NCBI RefSeq assembly: GCF_023898315.1 | Contig: NC_064619.1 | Coordinates: 296,894,150 to 296,958,149 of the forward strand | DNA length: 64,000 bases | Source of the DNA: Schistocerca nitens | Lineage: Eukaryota > Arthropoda > Insecta > Orthoptera > Acrididae | Direction of reading: 5' to 3' | The notes under the pieces: generated by a model | Seen by the model: the letters and a program-made list of their open reading frames with translations, nothing else | Databases searched by the model: none | Told to the model about the DNA's origin: nothing | Program-made: the position numbers and the translations under genes | Shown: piece after piece, positions 9,962-20,640 of the stretch | How positions within the stretch are numbered: the stretch's first letter is position 1 | Layout: each line of letters begins with the position of its first letter

Positions 9962-10960
9962 AATACAAAGCACTTTCTGTTGTTACTATGGGAATACGGA
10001 ATAGGACTGCCTACGTTGCTAAGAAGCTGCAGAGTGAAGGTATACCGCGAACGGAGTGGCCTGCATATTTGACCAGATATCAACTCCGTAGCAAATATTG
10101 GCGCGATTCTACCTTTCGTACCTACCACCTTTCGTAAGACGCATTGAGGAGAGGTGGGCCTACATTCCCGCAGAAAATCTTGGCCGCTTCTCTTCGTCTT
10201 CTATTGCCTAGACGAATAAGGCAAGCCGTGCATTAGACTTTGCAGTTGGCGTACTGTTTACTAATCGTGATATAGGGGTATCTCTGCTCATCGAGCGAGA
10301 TTGCTGACAGCTCTTAGCTTTCTTTGAGGCTATCGATGATGGATGCCACACACCATACCGTGTAGATAAATTTCGGGTATTGTCGAGACGTTCATATGTT
10401 CTTTAATATTTCAGAGCTCATACTGTCGACTTAATTGAAGCTAAGTGTATCTGTGCATGCGCATTTGCCAAGCAATGTATTTTTTTGTGGATTAATGTAT
10501 TTGAGTCTGGGATCGAGGTGGAGAAACACTCTTAATTTCAAGTTACTTGTTTACTCTGCATTGTTTCCTTTTACTGGTAAGTCAAGTGTCACTAGTATGA
10601 AAACACTCTCCAGGTCATTAAACACCAGGGAGGGCAGAAAATAACGAAATTTTACTTACTGTGGTTGTTCAATTAGTAAGACCAATAGATGATTGGATTT
10701 GTAGGTGATTTGGCGGTTTACCGGGTGCGAAATATACGCTGCTTGATAACTGCTAAGGAACGACTGACACTGGCTGAGGAACAACTGCCAATTGCTGCGG
10801 AACAACCGACCAGTGACTGTAAAAGGAAATGTAGAGGGCGGGACGTGTTAGCTGCAACAAAGCCGGTGCACAGACACTCTGTGTGTATTTGACAGTTCAT
10901 GCAGTACGATTTCTGACGAGGCTTGTAGGGGACTGATTAGTGCGATATTCCATGTGGGAG
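9962..10960. other. Unassigned sequence
   Basis: No repeat boundaries or protein domains are recognised. Open frames of 60-75 codons at 9910-10137, 10435-10644 and 10689-10892 have no motif. The first is partly the tail of the RTE element. Confidence 0.45.
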
Positions 10961-10964
10961 GGCA

Positions 10965-11720
10965 ACATGTCGACAAGACACCATTTAAGTCCTTACGACC
11001 TTGGACAAGAAGTTGGACGGCTCAAAACCAGTTAGTGTCACAATTATGGCCACAGTAATGGGCGTGCCCGAAAGTGTCATCTCGCGATGAAAAGAAGTTG
11101 CTGAAGGTGGAAATTCTATGCGAAAGCATGCCGGTAGTCAAAGACGGACCATCAAAGCATGAGAGGACCTATACGTACCAACAGTGGCGGAAAGGAACAG
11201 ACATCTCACCCCTAGACAGGTCGCTGCAGACCTTGCAACCCTGTACACGTGTCTCTACCAGAACCATTTGGCGGCTATTAAATCAGGCTGGTTTGTATAC
11301 TCGGAAGCCTTTCAAATGCATAGCAATTCAACCACGCCATCGTCTAGCAAGGGTTCGTTGGTGTAGGGAGCATTTTGATTGGGGTCAGCAACAGTGGTGC
11401 CGAGTGATGTTCTCCGACGAATCCCGCTTCATTGTGGCAACAGATCTGGCGACCAGTTAGTGTGGATAATGTCCATGAACGTCATTGATAAGGCCTACGC
11501 ATTATGATTTAGACAGGCATTACGCACAACGGTCGAAAATAGCTGCATATCTTTACACGAGGTATAGTTACAGCACAGTGGTATTGCAGGGGGATTATTC
11601 TGGACCATGTCTGTCTGTTTAGGGGCGCGGTACGTCCCGACTTTCTTTTTACGGACGACAATGCCCCTCCGGACAAGACCACTGAGGTGTTTGACACATT
11701 GAGAAGTATGGAATGTGCTG
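10965..11720 (+). pseudogene. Decayed Tc1-like transposase
   Basis: From about 10968 a start (MSTRHHLSPYDLG) and an HTH region are followed by a frame (11074-11460) reading RLARVRWCREHFDWGQQQWCRVMFSDESRF, which contains the first catalytic Asp motif. Further on (about 11655) TDDNAPP recalls the second catalytic motif. The third (SPDL..IE) is not found. Stops and frameshifts separate the pieces. This family differs from the two complete Tc1 elements of the window. Inverted repeats were not identified. Confidence 0.75.
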
Positions 11721-12030
11721 CGTACTCTCTAACATTCTGCGTGGTGTCTGTTTGTTCTGTATCGTGTCTCCCTACTACTTTCGCGCAACGACGCTCTGAG
11801 CGTGTTTTTTTTTTAGGGAATTGACTAGTTTGAACCTGGGACCTGTTGCTGGTAAGGAGACGTCAGACCACACGTGACATGTAGAATTCATAAGAGTTCA
11901 GTGAGACTAGCGATGATATAACCAAATACTTAATGATTTCAGCGTCAGCTCCACTGCACTCCCTGTAAAAGAATCTTAATATGAGAGGTGGCATGAGCCC
12001 CTTCTCATATTTCTATCTTACGATTCTCCT
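11720..12030. other. Unassigned sequence
   Basis: Nothing recognisable, apart from a short T run at about 11804-11812. Confidence 0.4.
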
Positions 12031-12690
12031 CTCTAATTGCATGCGGTGGAAAGTTGCTATTCCTTCACACGCGGACTTCCCACGCACCGTCTCTCGTCAC
12101 CCAGGTGGTCCGGTGACAGACGGGCTCTGCTGATCTCGAGAGGGTTAAGCCGACGGGTGTGAGGCAGTCGAGTGAATGCTTTCCAGACGCCGACATTGTC
12201 AAGAGACACGCCCGCCGGGGCCTGAAGTAGCGGCTGGGCTAGAGGTTCCGTTACTTTGCAGAAACTTAGCGAAAACACTTTCTGGCGGGCTACCAGCGAG
12301 GCGTGGGAATGACTTGTGTACCCAGGCAGTTGTGGCGGGAAAATTCCCGCGCTTTCTGCAAAATAGTAACTGTGATTGGCTTGCTCAGGGCATAGCTCCG
12401 TGACGTCGCAAAATCAGCGCAGAAATTGGCGCCAAGTATCTCCATTGGTGGAATGGTAGTGCTCCGGCAATAGAGTGGAATTTTCCGCCGGTTTTCGAGT
12501 TGCTGATTGGAACGTTTAACCACGGCCACTGTCGTGGGGGCGGGAATGTTCTGTGTTCGGCCTGTACGGGTGCTCTAGGGTAGTCGGCGAAGCAACCAGC
12601 CATCGCCTCTGGTACGCCAGATCGTGTTCTGGCAGTTAAGAAGACAGTGTGGTAATGCATGTCCGCAGCACCGGCAGATAGGGATTTTCC
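12030..12690. promoter_or_regulatory. GC-rich stretch with promoter-like motifs
   Basis: This region is visibly richer in C, G and CpG than its neighbours. It holds several inverted CCAAT boxes (gattggc near 12374, attggcgcc near 12426, cattggtgg near 12442, gattgg near 12503), a palindromic E2F-like site (ggcgggaaaattcccgc near 12336), a second ggcgggaa near 12539 and a CRE-like tgacgtcg near 12401. It could be a host promoter or part of an LTR. No first exon or TATA box was identified. Confidence 0.35.
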
Positions 12691-14095
12691 TAGGTGATAA
12701 TCAGAGCTCAGCAGAGCGCGACTGTTCGTCTTTTTCTAACTTTGTTCTGTCTTGAGTAGCAGCAATTAATGTTGGGTTAGCTGTGTGTCTCTCTTAAGAT
12801 TTGAGTGGCAAGGAATTGACTCCACATACCACTTCGTCTTAAACCTCACAATCCAGTTTAGGGACAACTTCACCTTCACAGCGTTTGTTTGAGTATCCAA
12901 TTTGAGCCAATTTGATGTATTATAAATGTTTCATGTGTTTTTGTTTATTATTTTGTGTTTAGTCTTAATAAATCATATTGTTATTTTGGACAGAACTTTC
13001 ATTCTGTTAATCGGTAGAGCAACCCATCATTTCTCACTACGTTAATGAAACCTTCCTTTATTTAACTTATTTATCAAATTAAATTATTGCAGGTGCCAAA
13101 CTCTTTTCTACTCCACTTGCAGGGTTGATTACAGTCAGTTCGCGTACATTTTTTAATCCATATGCAACAGCAAAAGTCGGAGTTAGAATAGGGGGGGCTT
13201 AGAGCATCATTTACATATGTAGATTCTAGAAGAATTTAGTGTTAAATACACTGCTAGCCCCGGCACCTCGCAAATACTAACTAAATTTAGTGGAAGGGGT
13301 TCAAGGCTTTCCTATTTTTAGTTAGCTGGTAAAATAACGTCGAAAAAGCAGTTATGTTTAGCATTGGAAATTTTATTCTACTCACAAAACATTGTTTATA
13401 AATTGCACTATTGATAAAAGGAAATGTTTTAATACAGGATGATAAAAACCAACAGCGTTCAACAAAAATGTGAACGAATATTCCCTGAGTGGGTTTCCAA
13501 GTTCTACAATGGATTGAAGGATGACCTATGCCATATCACACCTATAATCTAGGTTTAAACTAAGTTTCACAAGAGAGAAAACTATCAGAATGGTCTACAG
13601 TGACCCTCAATTATCTTTAATTACTTATCTAACTTGTCGTAAATTACAGTGGCTGATGTGGCTTCTCAATAACTATACAACAGAAAAATCATCGCGTTTC
13701 AGATTTTTACTTCGTGGCAAATGTGAACACCATGAGCTTTAATTGACGATCGACACTAGTATTACGCAAAAAGGGGGTGTAACAGATGAGACTTCTGCAG
13801 TTCTGAGTGAAGCTTTATGCGCTGTTATGCGGCATCGCGTGCGTTCATTACCTTGTCGGTGTTCGTCAGGGAGCGGCGGACAGCACAGCTCCGCTCACCT
13901 CGCCGTCTCCGAAGCAACTCTCTCTTCTAACTTCTCCTTACTACAATTTACCGAAGTTGGTTTAAAAAACTATCTGGCTGTGTTTTCATCTGATCAATCA
14001 GGGTTTCAATGTTAACCTTAAGCTCTGCCTACAAAAATTCTGTCTATCCAATGAGAAACGTTATACTTTTCGTGGTGGGGCAATGTTTTTAAAGT
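12691..14095. other. Unassigned AT-rich sequence, possible LTR-like end
   Basis: From 12890 onward the sequence is AT-rich and includes an aataaa-type polyadenylation signal (about 12967). A 90-codon frame at 13743-14015 has no motif. The GC-rich stretch before it followed by aataaa would fit a solo LTR, but I found no matching partner or target duplication. Confidence 0.35.
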
Positions 14096-14100
14096 TTGCA

Positions 14101-14445
14101 ACGTAACAGAGAAGCGAAAAAGTCTCACGCTAAAACTTGCAGCTGGTGTGGTCCTTTAGTGTTATCGTAAGATCTATACTGTTCTTCTGGAGGGCTCTAT
14201 CTTTTAACATGGGCTGGGGGGTGGTCCTAACGTAACAGAGACTCGAAAAAGTCTCACGCTAAAACTTGCGGGTGGTGTAGCCCTTTTTGTGTTATCGTAA
14301 GATCTATACTGTTCTTCTGGAGGGCTCTAGCTTTTAACATTGGCTGGGGGTTGGTCCTGACGTAACAGAGACTCGAAAAAGTCTCACGCTAAAACTTGCG
14401 AGTGGTGTGGTCCTAGCGGTTAGCTGGCGACGTGGGTGTCCAGTC
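14101..14445 (+). repeat. Tandem repeat, ~130-bp unit, about 2.6 copies
   Basis: The block acgtaacagaga.. with gaaaaagtctcacgc and taaaacttgc begins at 14101, 14230 and 14360, giving spacings of 129 and 130 bp. Each full unit also contains ttatcgtaagatctatac and gttcttctggagggctct. The third copy is cut short after about 70 bp. No coding sequence is conserved between units. Confidence 0.9.
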
Positions 14446-14689
14446 CGTCCCTTATCGTAGGGCCTTCTATCTTAACACGGTTCTGCTCTCGGCTTCTGTT
14501 CTCGTTTCTCCCCTCGAAACTGCGTCTGTCTCACGGTGGAAAGGTATGACATGCATTAAGGCATTCTTGTGTTAGTCTGTGGTATTCCATTTGCTCACTC
14601 GTTACTCGTATTACTTTGGTTAATTTAATGTCACGATTTATTCGGAGCTATGTGACATACTACTGGATTTGCTTATCATGTCAGGGTTT

Positions 14690-14960
14690 TCATGGAAGGT
14701 GTTGGATTTGCCTGACACCTTACAACTCTCCGGACCTAAACCGTATAGAGCTCACAGGGGATGCTCATGAAACTCGTGTTTCTCCACGAATACCCCCTCC
14801 ACGAATTGTGAAATAACTGAAAACCGCCTTGAGAGAGGAGTGGTACAACATCCCTCAAGGAATCCTCAACATTTTAGCTAACCAGAATGAATAACAGATG
14901 CTAAATGTGCATTGGTGGCCGTGGAGGGCATATTGCTTACTGAGAGTCTGATAGCGACCT
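14690..14960 (+). pseudogene. Tc1-like transposase C-terminal fragment
   Basis: The reading TPYNSPDLNRIEL (about 14720) matches the third catalytic motif SPDLNPIE of Tc1-like transposases. It is followed, after a frameshift, by LREEWYNIPQGILN, the usual C-terminal block. About 270 bp remain, with no start or inverted repeats. Confidence 0.7.
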
Positions 14961-15149
14961 TTATGTTGACAGTTTGACCTCCATCAAACATGAACGTTGT
15001 TAATATCTCTCATCGTGCTTTCCCATGTGTTGAAATCTGTACCATTTTTTTTTATAAATATAGGTATATACTGTGTTTCATGTCGTCCACCATTCCCTGT
15101 GAGTATCCATGTTCAAAAAAATTTCTGTTTCTTAACAATTGTCAAGCAG

Positions 15150-16100
15150 TGTAGTACACAGAACTGTCACCTCTGTAGGCAATAATGGCTTTAAGCCTGC
15201 TCGGCATCGAGTCGTGCTGAACTTGAATGATGGATACGGGCACAGTCATTGCTTGTTGCTTCATCTCAGGGTCATCAAATAGAGTGACTCGAGATTGGTG
15301 GCGTGACAGTCTCTCACCATGCCATGACCAGATGTTTTCATTGTCTGAGAGAATTGAAGAGTGTGTTGGCCAGATACACAGCCAGTATTTGTAGGTCAAC
15401 ACATGCAGTATGTGGTGTTGCGACCTCAATGAAGGTTGCAACCACCGGCGTTAAAACGTCAGCAGTGTAATGCCTGCTGTCCAAATTAACTTCTATGGGA
15501 ACGAGAGCTGGTCATTTTGTGAACCCAACGGCACACCATACCATGACGCCTAACGCTGGGCCAAGATATAACGAATTCAATTTGACAACGTTTGTTCTCC
15601 ACACATGGTTATGTTCATTGTTATGCTGTACACAGAACCGGGAATGGTCTGAAAAGATGACGTGGTACTATACCAAACCGAGTGTTGTCGCTGGCTGCAC
15701 GCTATCGGCTCGACTCTCTCTGCTGCCGCCTCAAGGGAAACCGCATGAATGGTCGCCTTCTGACAGTCGATAGTGCTCTAGATGTCATCGTATTGCCAGT
15801 GTGAATATTTGGCTTGCTGCAGACACGTCTATTTCCTGCTTCTACATAAGTGGCATGGCAGTACGATCTTGTACGGCCGTCTGCTGTGTGCTGGTCGTGT
15901 GACAATTGAGATTCAACAGGCGTTAAGTATGGACCTCATAAACCCATCCACACATATACGCAGGACAGTCATGAGATCCTATGAACATCAGTATTATGGA
16001 ACTCTAAACTGCGGTCTCGATGGCCACGAATCTGCTGCCCTCGAGTTTGGGCACTTGTCGGTAGGTGTCCTCCTCTTTGCACAAGGTTTAACACGATATT
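15150..16100 (-). pseudogene. Decayed Tc1-like transposase
   Basis: On the minus strand the order is an N-terminal arginine-rich block (FPLRRQQRESSR near 15702), VMVW followed by a V-F-T block near 15540, a WPTHSSILSDNENIWSW block near 15360 (the degenerate third catalytic motif, SPDL..IE) and a C-terminal SMPSRLKAIIAYRG at about 15180. The C-terminal sequence resembles that of the element at 29336-30722 (SMPRRIKAVI). There are many stops and frameshifts. Confidence 0.72.
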
Positions 16101-16399
16101 CTCGTAAAGGAACAACCTTCAAAATCGATTTCTGAGTGAGAAAACCGTTTCGTAATATTTCCGTATTCTGTACGGAGTGTAGATAGCGTTACTCCTATAT
16201 ATCATGTGCAATTACGCTGAAACGATAATCATCTGCATATCTCAGTATGTAAAGCATTTTATGCTAAGTAGACGTCTGTTGCTTGTCGTATTCACTGTGT
16301 TGCTTTTTAATGATCAGCAATGTAGTACGTACACACATGCACATCCTGACAGAAACAGTGAAGTATTCTGAAGACATCGCCGGATGTCTATAAAATTTC

Positions 16400-16425
16400 G
16401 TACACACACGCACACACACACACAT
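16400..16425 (+). repeat. (CA)n microsatellite
   Basis: A short run of acacacacgcacacacacac type with one interruption. Confidence 0.85.
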
Positions 16426-16488
16426 TGTCGGCGGGTATAAGCACTGATGGAAAAAAATCGCAACGCCAAAAAATAATTAATGTAGAAT

Positions 16489-16644
16489 GCCGCGACGGAT
16501 TAGCCGAGCGGTCTAACTGTGCGACTGGTCCCGGCGGGCATGGTTGTGTGTGTTTGTCCTTAGGATAATTTAGGTTAAGTAGTGTGTAAGCTTAGGGACT
16601 GATGACCTTAGCAGTTAAGTCCCATAAGATTTCACACACAATAA
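16489..16644 (+). mobile_element. tRNA-derived SINE variant, shortened
   Basis: It begins gccgcgacggattagccgagc, with a head related to the Leu/Ser-type SINE but lacking most of the B-box part, and continues with ctgatgaccttagcagttaa. A 14-bp direct repeat, aattaatgtagaat, flanks it (16475-16488 and 16645-16658). About 45 bp are missing relative to the full-length family. Confidence 0.85.
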
Positions 16645-16862
16645 AATTAATGTAGAATAATGAAATTTGTGGAATACATTTGTCTAGGTAACGTATTTAA
16701 GTGATTATCATTGCAAGATCGCAGGTTAATGTAAGCTCGAGATAAGCCATTACAAATGGGAAATTACAATACATTATAACTGGTTTAACCACCAGAGTGT
16801 TGAATGCAAGCGTACAAACGTGTATGTACTGTGTTGTACAGATGCCGGATGTAAGTTTGTGG

Positions 16863-17059
16863 CGGGCCGATATGACCGAGCGGTTTTAGGCGCATCAGTC
16901 TGGAACCGTGCTGCTGCTACGGTCGCAGATTTGAATCCTGCCTCGGGCATGGATGTGTGTGATGTCCTTAGGTTAGTTAGGTTTCAGTAGTTCTAAGTCT
17001 AGGGGACTGATGACCTCCGATGTTAAGTCCCATAGTGCTCAGAGCCATCTGAGCCATTT
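16863..17059 (+). mobile_element. tRNA-derived SINE, Leu/Ser-type head
   Basis: Plus-strand copy (cgggccgatatgaccgagcg head, B box cagatttgaatcctg with one change). It is flanked by the 12-bp duplication gtaagtttgtgg (16851-16862 and 17060-17071). It lies in the 3' trailer of the decayed minus-strand Tc1 element. Confidence 0.92.
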
Positions 17060-17084
17060 GTAAGTTTGTGGGATGTAGCTCCAT

Positions 17085-17955
17085 GACTGCTGCGCATGAT
17101 CGGTCAATACAGGGAAGATTAATGCTGTTTGTGGATGACGCTGGTGTTGTAGTCCGACGATGTCCCATATGTGCTCGACTGGAGACAGATCTGGTGATGG
17201 AGCAGGCCAAGGCAACATGTGGACACCCTGTAGAGCAGGTTGGGTTACAACAGCGGTACGTGGGCGTGAGTTATGCTGTTCTTGAATGGCAGCACAACAG
17301 GTCGAATCATCAGATTAACGCACAGATTTGCAGTAAGGATGCGTGGGATAACCACGAGAGTGCATCCCAGACCACACTCCAGGTGTAGGTCCACTGTGTA
17401 TAGCACGCAGACAGGTTGGTTGCAGGCCCTCAACTGGCTTTCTTCTAACAACACACGCCCATCACTGGCATCGAGGCAGAACCAGCTTTCATCAGAAAAT
17501 ACAACATATCTTCAACGCGCCGTTCAATGATCTCTCGCCAGAAAGGATAGAAGTCGCAAATGGCGGCGGTTTAGAGTCAGTAGAATGTACGTTACAGACC
17601 GTCTGGCTCGGAGCTGTCCTCGAAGTAACCGATTTCTAACAGTTCGTCGCGTCACTGTGGTGCCAACTGCTGCTCATATTGCGAATGCAGATGCAGTACG
17701 ATGCGCCAGAGCCATAGGTCGAACACGATGGTCTTCCTGCTCGATAGTGCCACGTGGCCGTCTGGAGCCCGGTCTTCCAGCGACCGTACAGTATCGTCAT
17801 CACCGCCGCCAGCGACCATGTATGGTGGCCGCATTGTTGTCAAATCTTTCTGCAGTATCTCAAAAGGAACATCCAGCTTCTCGTAGCACTATTACACGAC
17901 CTCGTTCAAACTCAGTGAGGTATTGATAATGGCGTCTTTGTCGCCTGAAAGGCAT
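17085..17955 (-). pseudogene. Tc1-like transposase, decayed
   Basis: From the ATG at 17955 the minus strand reads MPFRRQRRHYQYLTEFERGR, then REAGCSF and further HTH-region pieces in shifting frames, followed by FSDESWFCLDASDGRV near 17480 (first catalytic Asp) and SPDLSPVEHIWD near 17180 (catalytic Glu). The second Asp motif is not evident. Multiple stops and frameshifts are present. Confidence 0.78.
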
Positions 17956-18164
17956 TCTTGACCAACATCAACTCACCACACCCGATCTCAAAGGTAACAA
18001 ACGCTCACGACCGTTACAGTGTGCGTAGACTGTTCTTAATACCACAACACAAACGGCTGCATTTATAGTGGAGTCTTCACCAGGAGGCATGGTCTGCTGA
18101 TCACTGACGTTGCATTGTATTCACAAATGAACAGCGGTTCTGCACTCCCCCGGATGACGAATGT

Positions 18165-18815
18165 CGGATAGGCGGCGCTGTGTGGAGAGATGTCATTCTT
18201 CCAATGTTTTGGAGAAGAACATCGGTGTTACTTGAGCCGTGATGCTTCGGGGAGCCATCGGGTGTGATCTCATGTCATGGCTGGTAGTGACTGAAGGAAC
18301 TCTGATGGTACAACGATATGTCAGGGACATCCTATGTCCTTATGCGCTGCCTCTCATGTGACAGTATCTTTGTGCCATTTTCCAACAGGACAATGCTCGT
18401 CCACACATTGCACGTGTCTACTAACTGTCTACGTGATGTTGAGGTACTCCTGTGGACAGCAAGATCCCCAGATCCGTCCCCAGTAGAAGGCGTGTTAGAG
18501 CTGTTCCAAAGTCAACTCTGACCCACTACAGTTACCCAGGATATGAAGGTCCAATTATAACAGTTTTGGGTCAGCTTGTCTCGCAGAGGATACAACTGCT
18601 TTACGACGGCTTTCTGGACCGAATCAGTACACGCATCCAGGTCACAGCATACTGATAAGTGGACCACACTGCTAAGTCCTTTTGTAAATTTGTCTTGATT
18701 TTGTAATCACCAAAACATCACCACTTACTCCTTCAACCTGAAGGTTTTTTTAAAATTTCATTTCCTCCTCCTCTTCTTGATGCTTTAGTTTTTCGTCAGG
18801 CAGTGTACAAAGACG
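18165..18815 (+). pseudogene. Tc1-like transposase 3' half, plus strand
   Basis: The plus-strand pieces LRGAIGCDL (about 18245), IFQQDNARPHIA (about 18380; second catalytic Asp) and a degenerate SARSPDPSPVEGV block (about 18465) form the C-terminal half of a Tc1-like transposase, followed by a trailer ending in gtcaggcagtgtac at about 18800, a Tc1-like tip. It points away from the minus-strand copy at 16441-18150. The N-terminal half is absent. Confidence 0.72.
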
Positions 18816-19274
18816 TTTGGATAATAGTTCGCCAACCTGGTTACAACCACTGGGCTGGCTGTCCACTTTCCAGTGACGCACCACTACGGCAGATGAGGCG
18901 AGAGAAGGGGCAGAGGGGGTAACGAACGCGCCTGAGGCATCGCGCCAACTGGAACAGCATCTCCACTGACGAGCTGCTGGGTTAATAATGCATTCCTAAG
19001 CAAACCTTTACAGCTACGAGAAACGCTCGGTGGTAGGGAGCTAGTCAATGGAAAGTGGGACTCGCATTACAGAAACACTTCTACTCGCAGCACTTACTAT
19101 GGAAGTAGGGACATTAATTAATTCCCTCGAAAAATATGCCGGTTTGTCGATCTTCTGAAGGATTTAATACGACTGGACACGTACAACGCTGTTGCCCGTA
19201 CGTAATTTCTTCACGTTGACTGACCAGTTGTGACACCTCACCTTCAAGAAAATCTCACTACTTACTAGTTAATT
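18816..19274. other. Unassigned sequence
   Basis: No repeat or coding signal recognised. Confidence 0.4.
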
Positions 19275-19282
19275 CCTTAACT

Positions 19283-19587
19283 CAGGGGTTCCCAACTAAA
19301 TTTTCTCGAGGACCCCCTCATCGAGCATGATTGTTACCTTGTCATATCACAGTATCAAGTACCTAAAAAAGTAAAATAAAGAGTCTTATTATACGTTTTC
19401 TATTTTTGGTACTTAGAGAAAACATTGATATATTCATTATTGAAAAAATATTGAGCGGCCAAAACAAAAAAATCTGTTATACGGAATATACTTAATATTT
19501 TTTTTTATTCTAACAGCATCTTGCGGACCCCCCTGTCATAGCTCGCGGGCCCCTGGGGGTCCGCGGACCACCTGTTGGGAACCACTG
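19283..19587. mobile_element. hAT-type MITE, 305 bp
   Basis: The ends are caggggttcccaac and its inverse gttgggaaccactg, the canonical tips of many hAT elements. A perfect 8-bp target duplication, ccttaact, flanks it (19275-19282 and 19588-19595). The interior is AT-rich with no coding sequence. A second GC-rich inner pair (gaccccc and gcgggcccctggggg) follows the tips. It is non-autonomous and needs a hAT transposase from elsewhere. Confidence 0.95.
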
Positions 19588-19992
19588 CCTTAACTAATCT
19601 ATAAAATAAGAATATGAGTCTACGGTGAATCTAGGACTGTTTTCTATAAATTCGTAACTGTTAGCGTCACTTTTGTTTCTTTGTTAGAAGCGTGCCTGAG
19701 GATCCCGATTGTACCAGATTATAGGACTGAGATTCATCGTATTAGACTGAGTTGAGAACGGGCATACAAATCGTTTTGTTGCTGTGTTTCTCCAATCCAG
19801 GAGTACAGCGTACGACTAGAGTCCGCTCCAGGCAAAATTTATATTGTGGATCCCATAACAACAACTCGAGCGACGTAATTGCCCGTTGCACCTGATGAAA
19901 AACTTTCCATGTGCCCGCAGAAGGTGCCGAGATTTTCTGGAAAAAAAGGCGACGTTTCTATAGCGAAACTCTATTAGATTAAATTTGGGGAG

Positions 19993-20197
19993 GTTCAAAA
20001 ATGGTTCAAATGGCTCTGAGCACTATGGGACTTAACATCTGAGGTCATCAGTCCCCTAGAACTTAGAACTACTTAAACCTAACTAACCTAAGGACATCAC
20101 ACACATCCATGCCCGAGGCAGGATTCGAACCTGCGACCGTAGCGGTCGCGCGGTTCCAGATTGAAGCGCCTAGAACCTCTCGGCCACACCGGCTGGC
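19993..20197 (-). mobile_element. tRNA-derived SINE, Leu/Ser-type head
   Basis: Minus-strand copy: the B box reads caggattcgaacctgc on the plus strand and the head ends at ccggctggc. A 12-bp duplication with one mismatch flanks it (aaatttggggag at 19981-19992, aaatttgaggag at 20198-20209). Confidence 0.92.
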
Positions 20198-20209
20198 AAA
20201 TTTGAGGAG

Positions 20210-20640
20210 TAATGTGCGCCAATGATACTAGCATCGTCGTTTACCTGACTTAGAGATCAGAATAAGCAAGAGAGGCGTAATTGCCTGCCTATTCCTCTTT
20301 CAGTACGTGAGTCGACTAGGACAGAAAACCTCTAATACTGCTACAGAATACTGTACAATGACTTACTGAGTATACAAGGCGAAACTGAGTCGAGGCGATA
20401 AAATTTCGGAGATTCTTGAGGAACATTTTCTAAGCATTTTTGGTTGTACAGGAAGCCGTTGTTTGAGATGGCTCATTACACTGTAATGATTTCTTACTTC
20501 CATCTATCGCTTATCCTAATTGCACTGTAAATAGTGCAATAGTGAGAACAGTGCGAATTTCGACGATATGTGGTGAGTGTCTTATTTTGAAACAAACTTG
20601 TCATTCATTCGAGGTACTTGCAGTTGACAGCTGTACTATA
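20210..20640. other. Unassigned sequence
   Basis: No gene or repeat recognised in this AT-rich stretch. Confidence 0.4.

Larger units (their letters stand above)
16441..18150 (-). mobile_element. Decayed Tc1-like transposon with two nested SINEs
   Basis: The left outer end (cactgatggaaaaaaatcgc at about 16442) has the form of a Tc1 inverted-repeat tip. The minus-strand transposase starts near 17955 (MPFRRQRRHYQYLTEFERGR) and runs left to about 17090. Its 3' trailer (16441-17080) carries SINEs at 16489-16644 and 16863-17059. The right (5') inverted repeat was not found. Confidence 0.72.

Noticed and set aside
12420-12440. Retroviral-type primer binding site (tggcgcc)
   Set aside because: Only seven bases match the common tggcgcc start; no LTR or gag follows.
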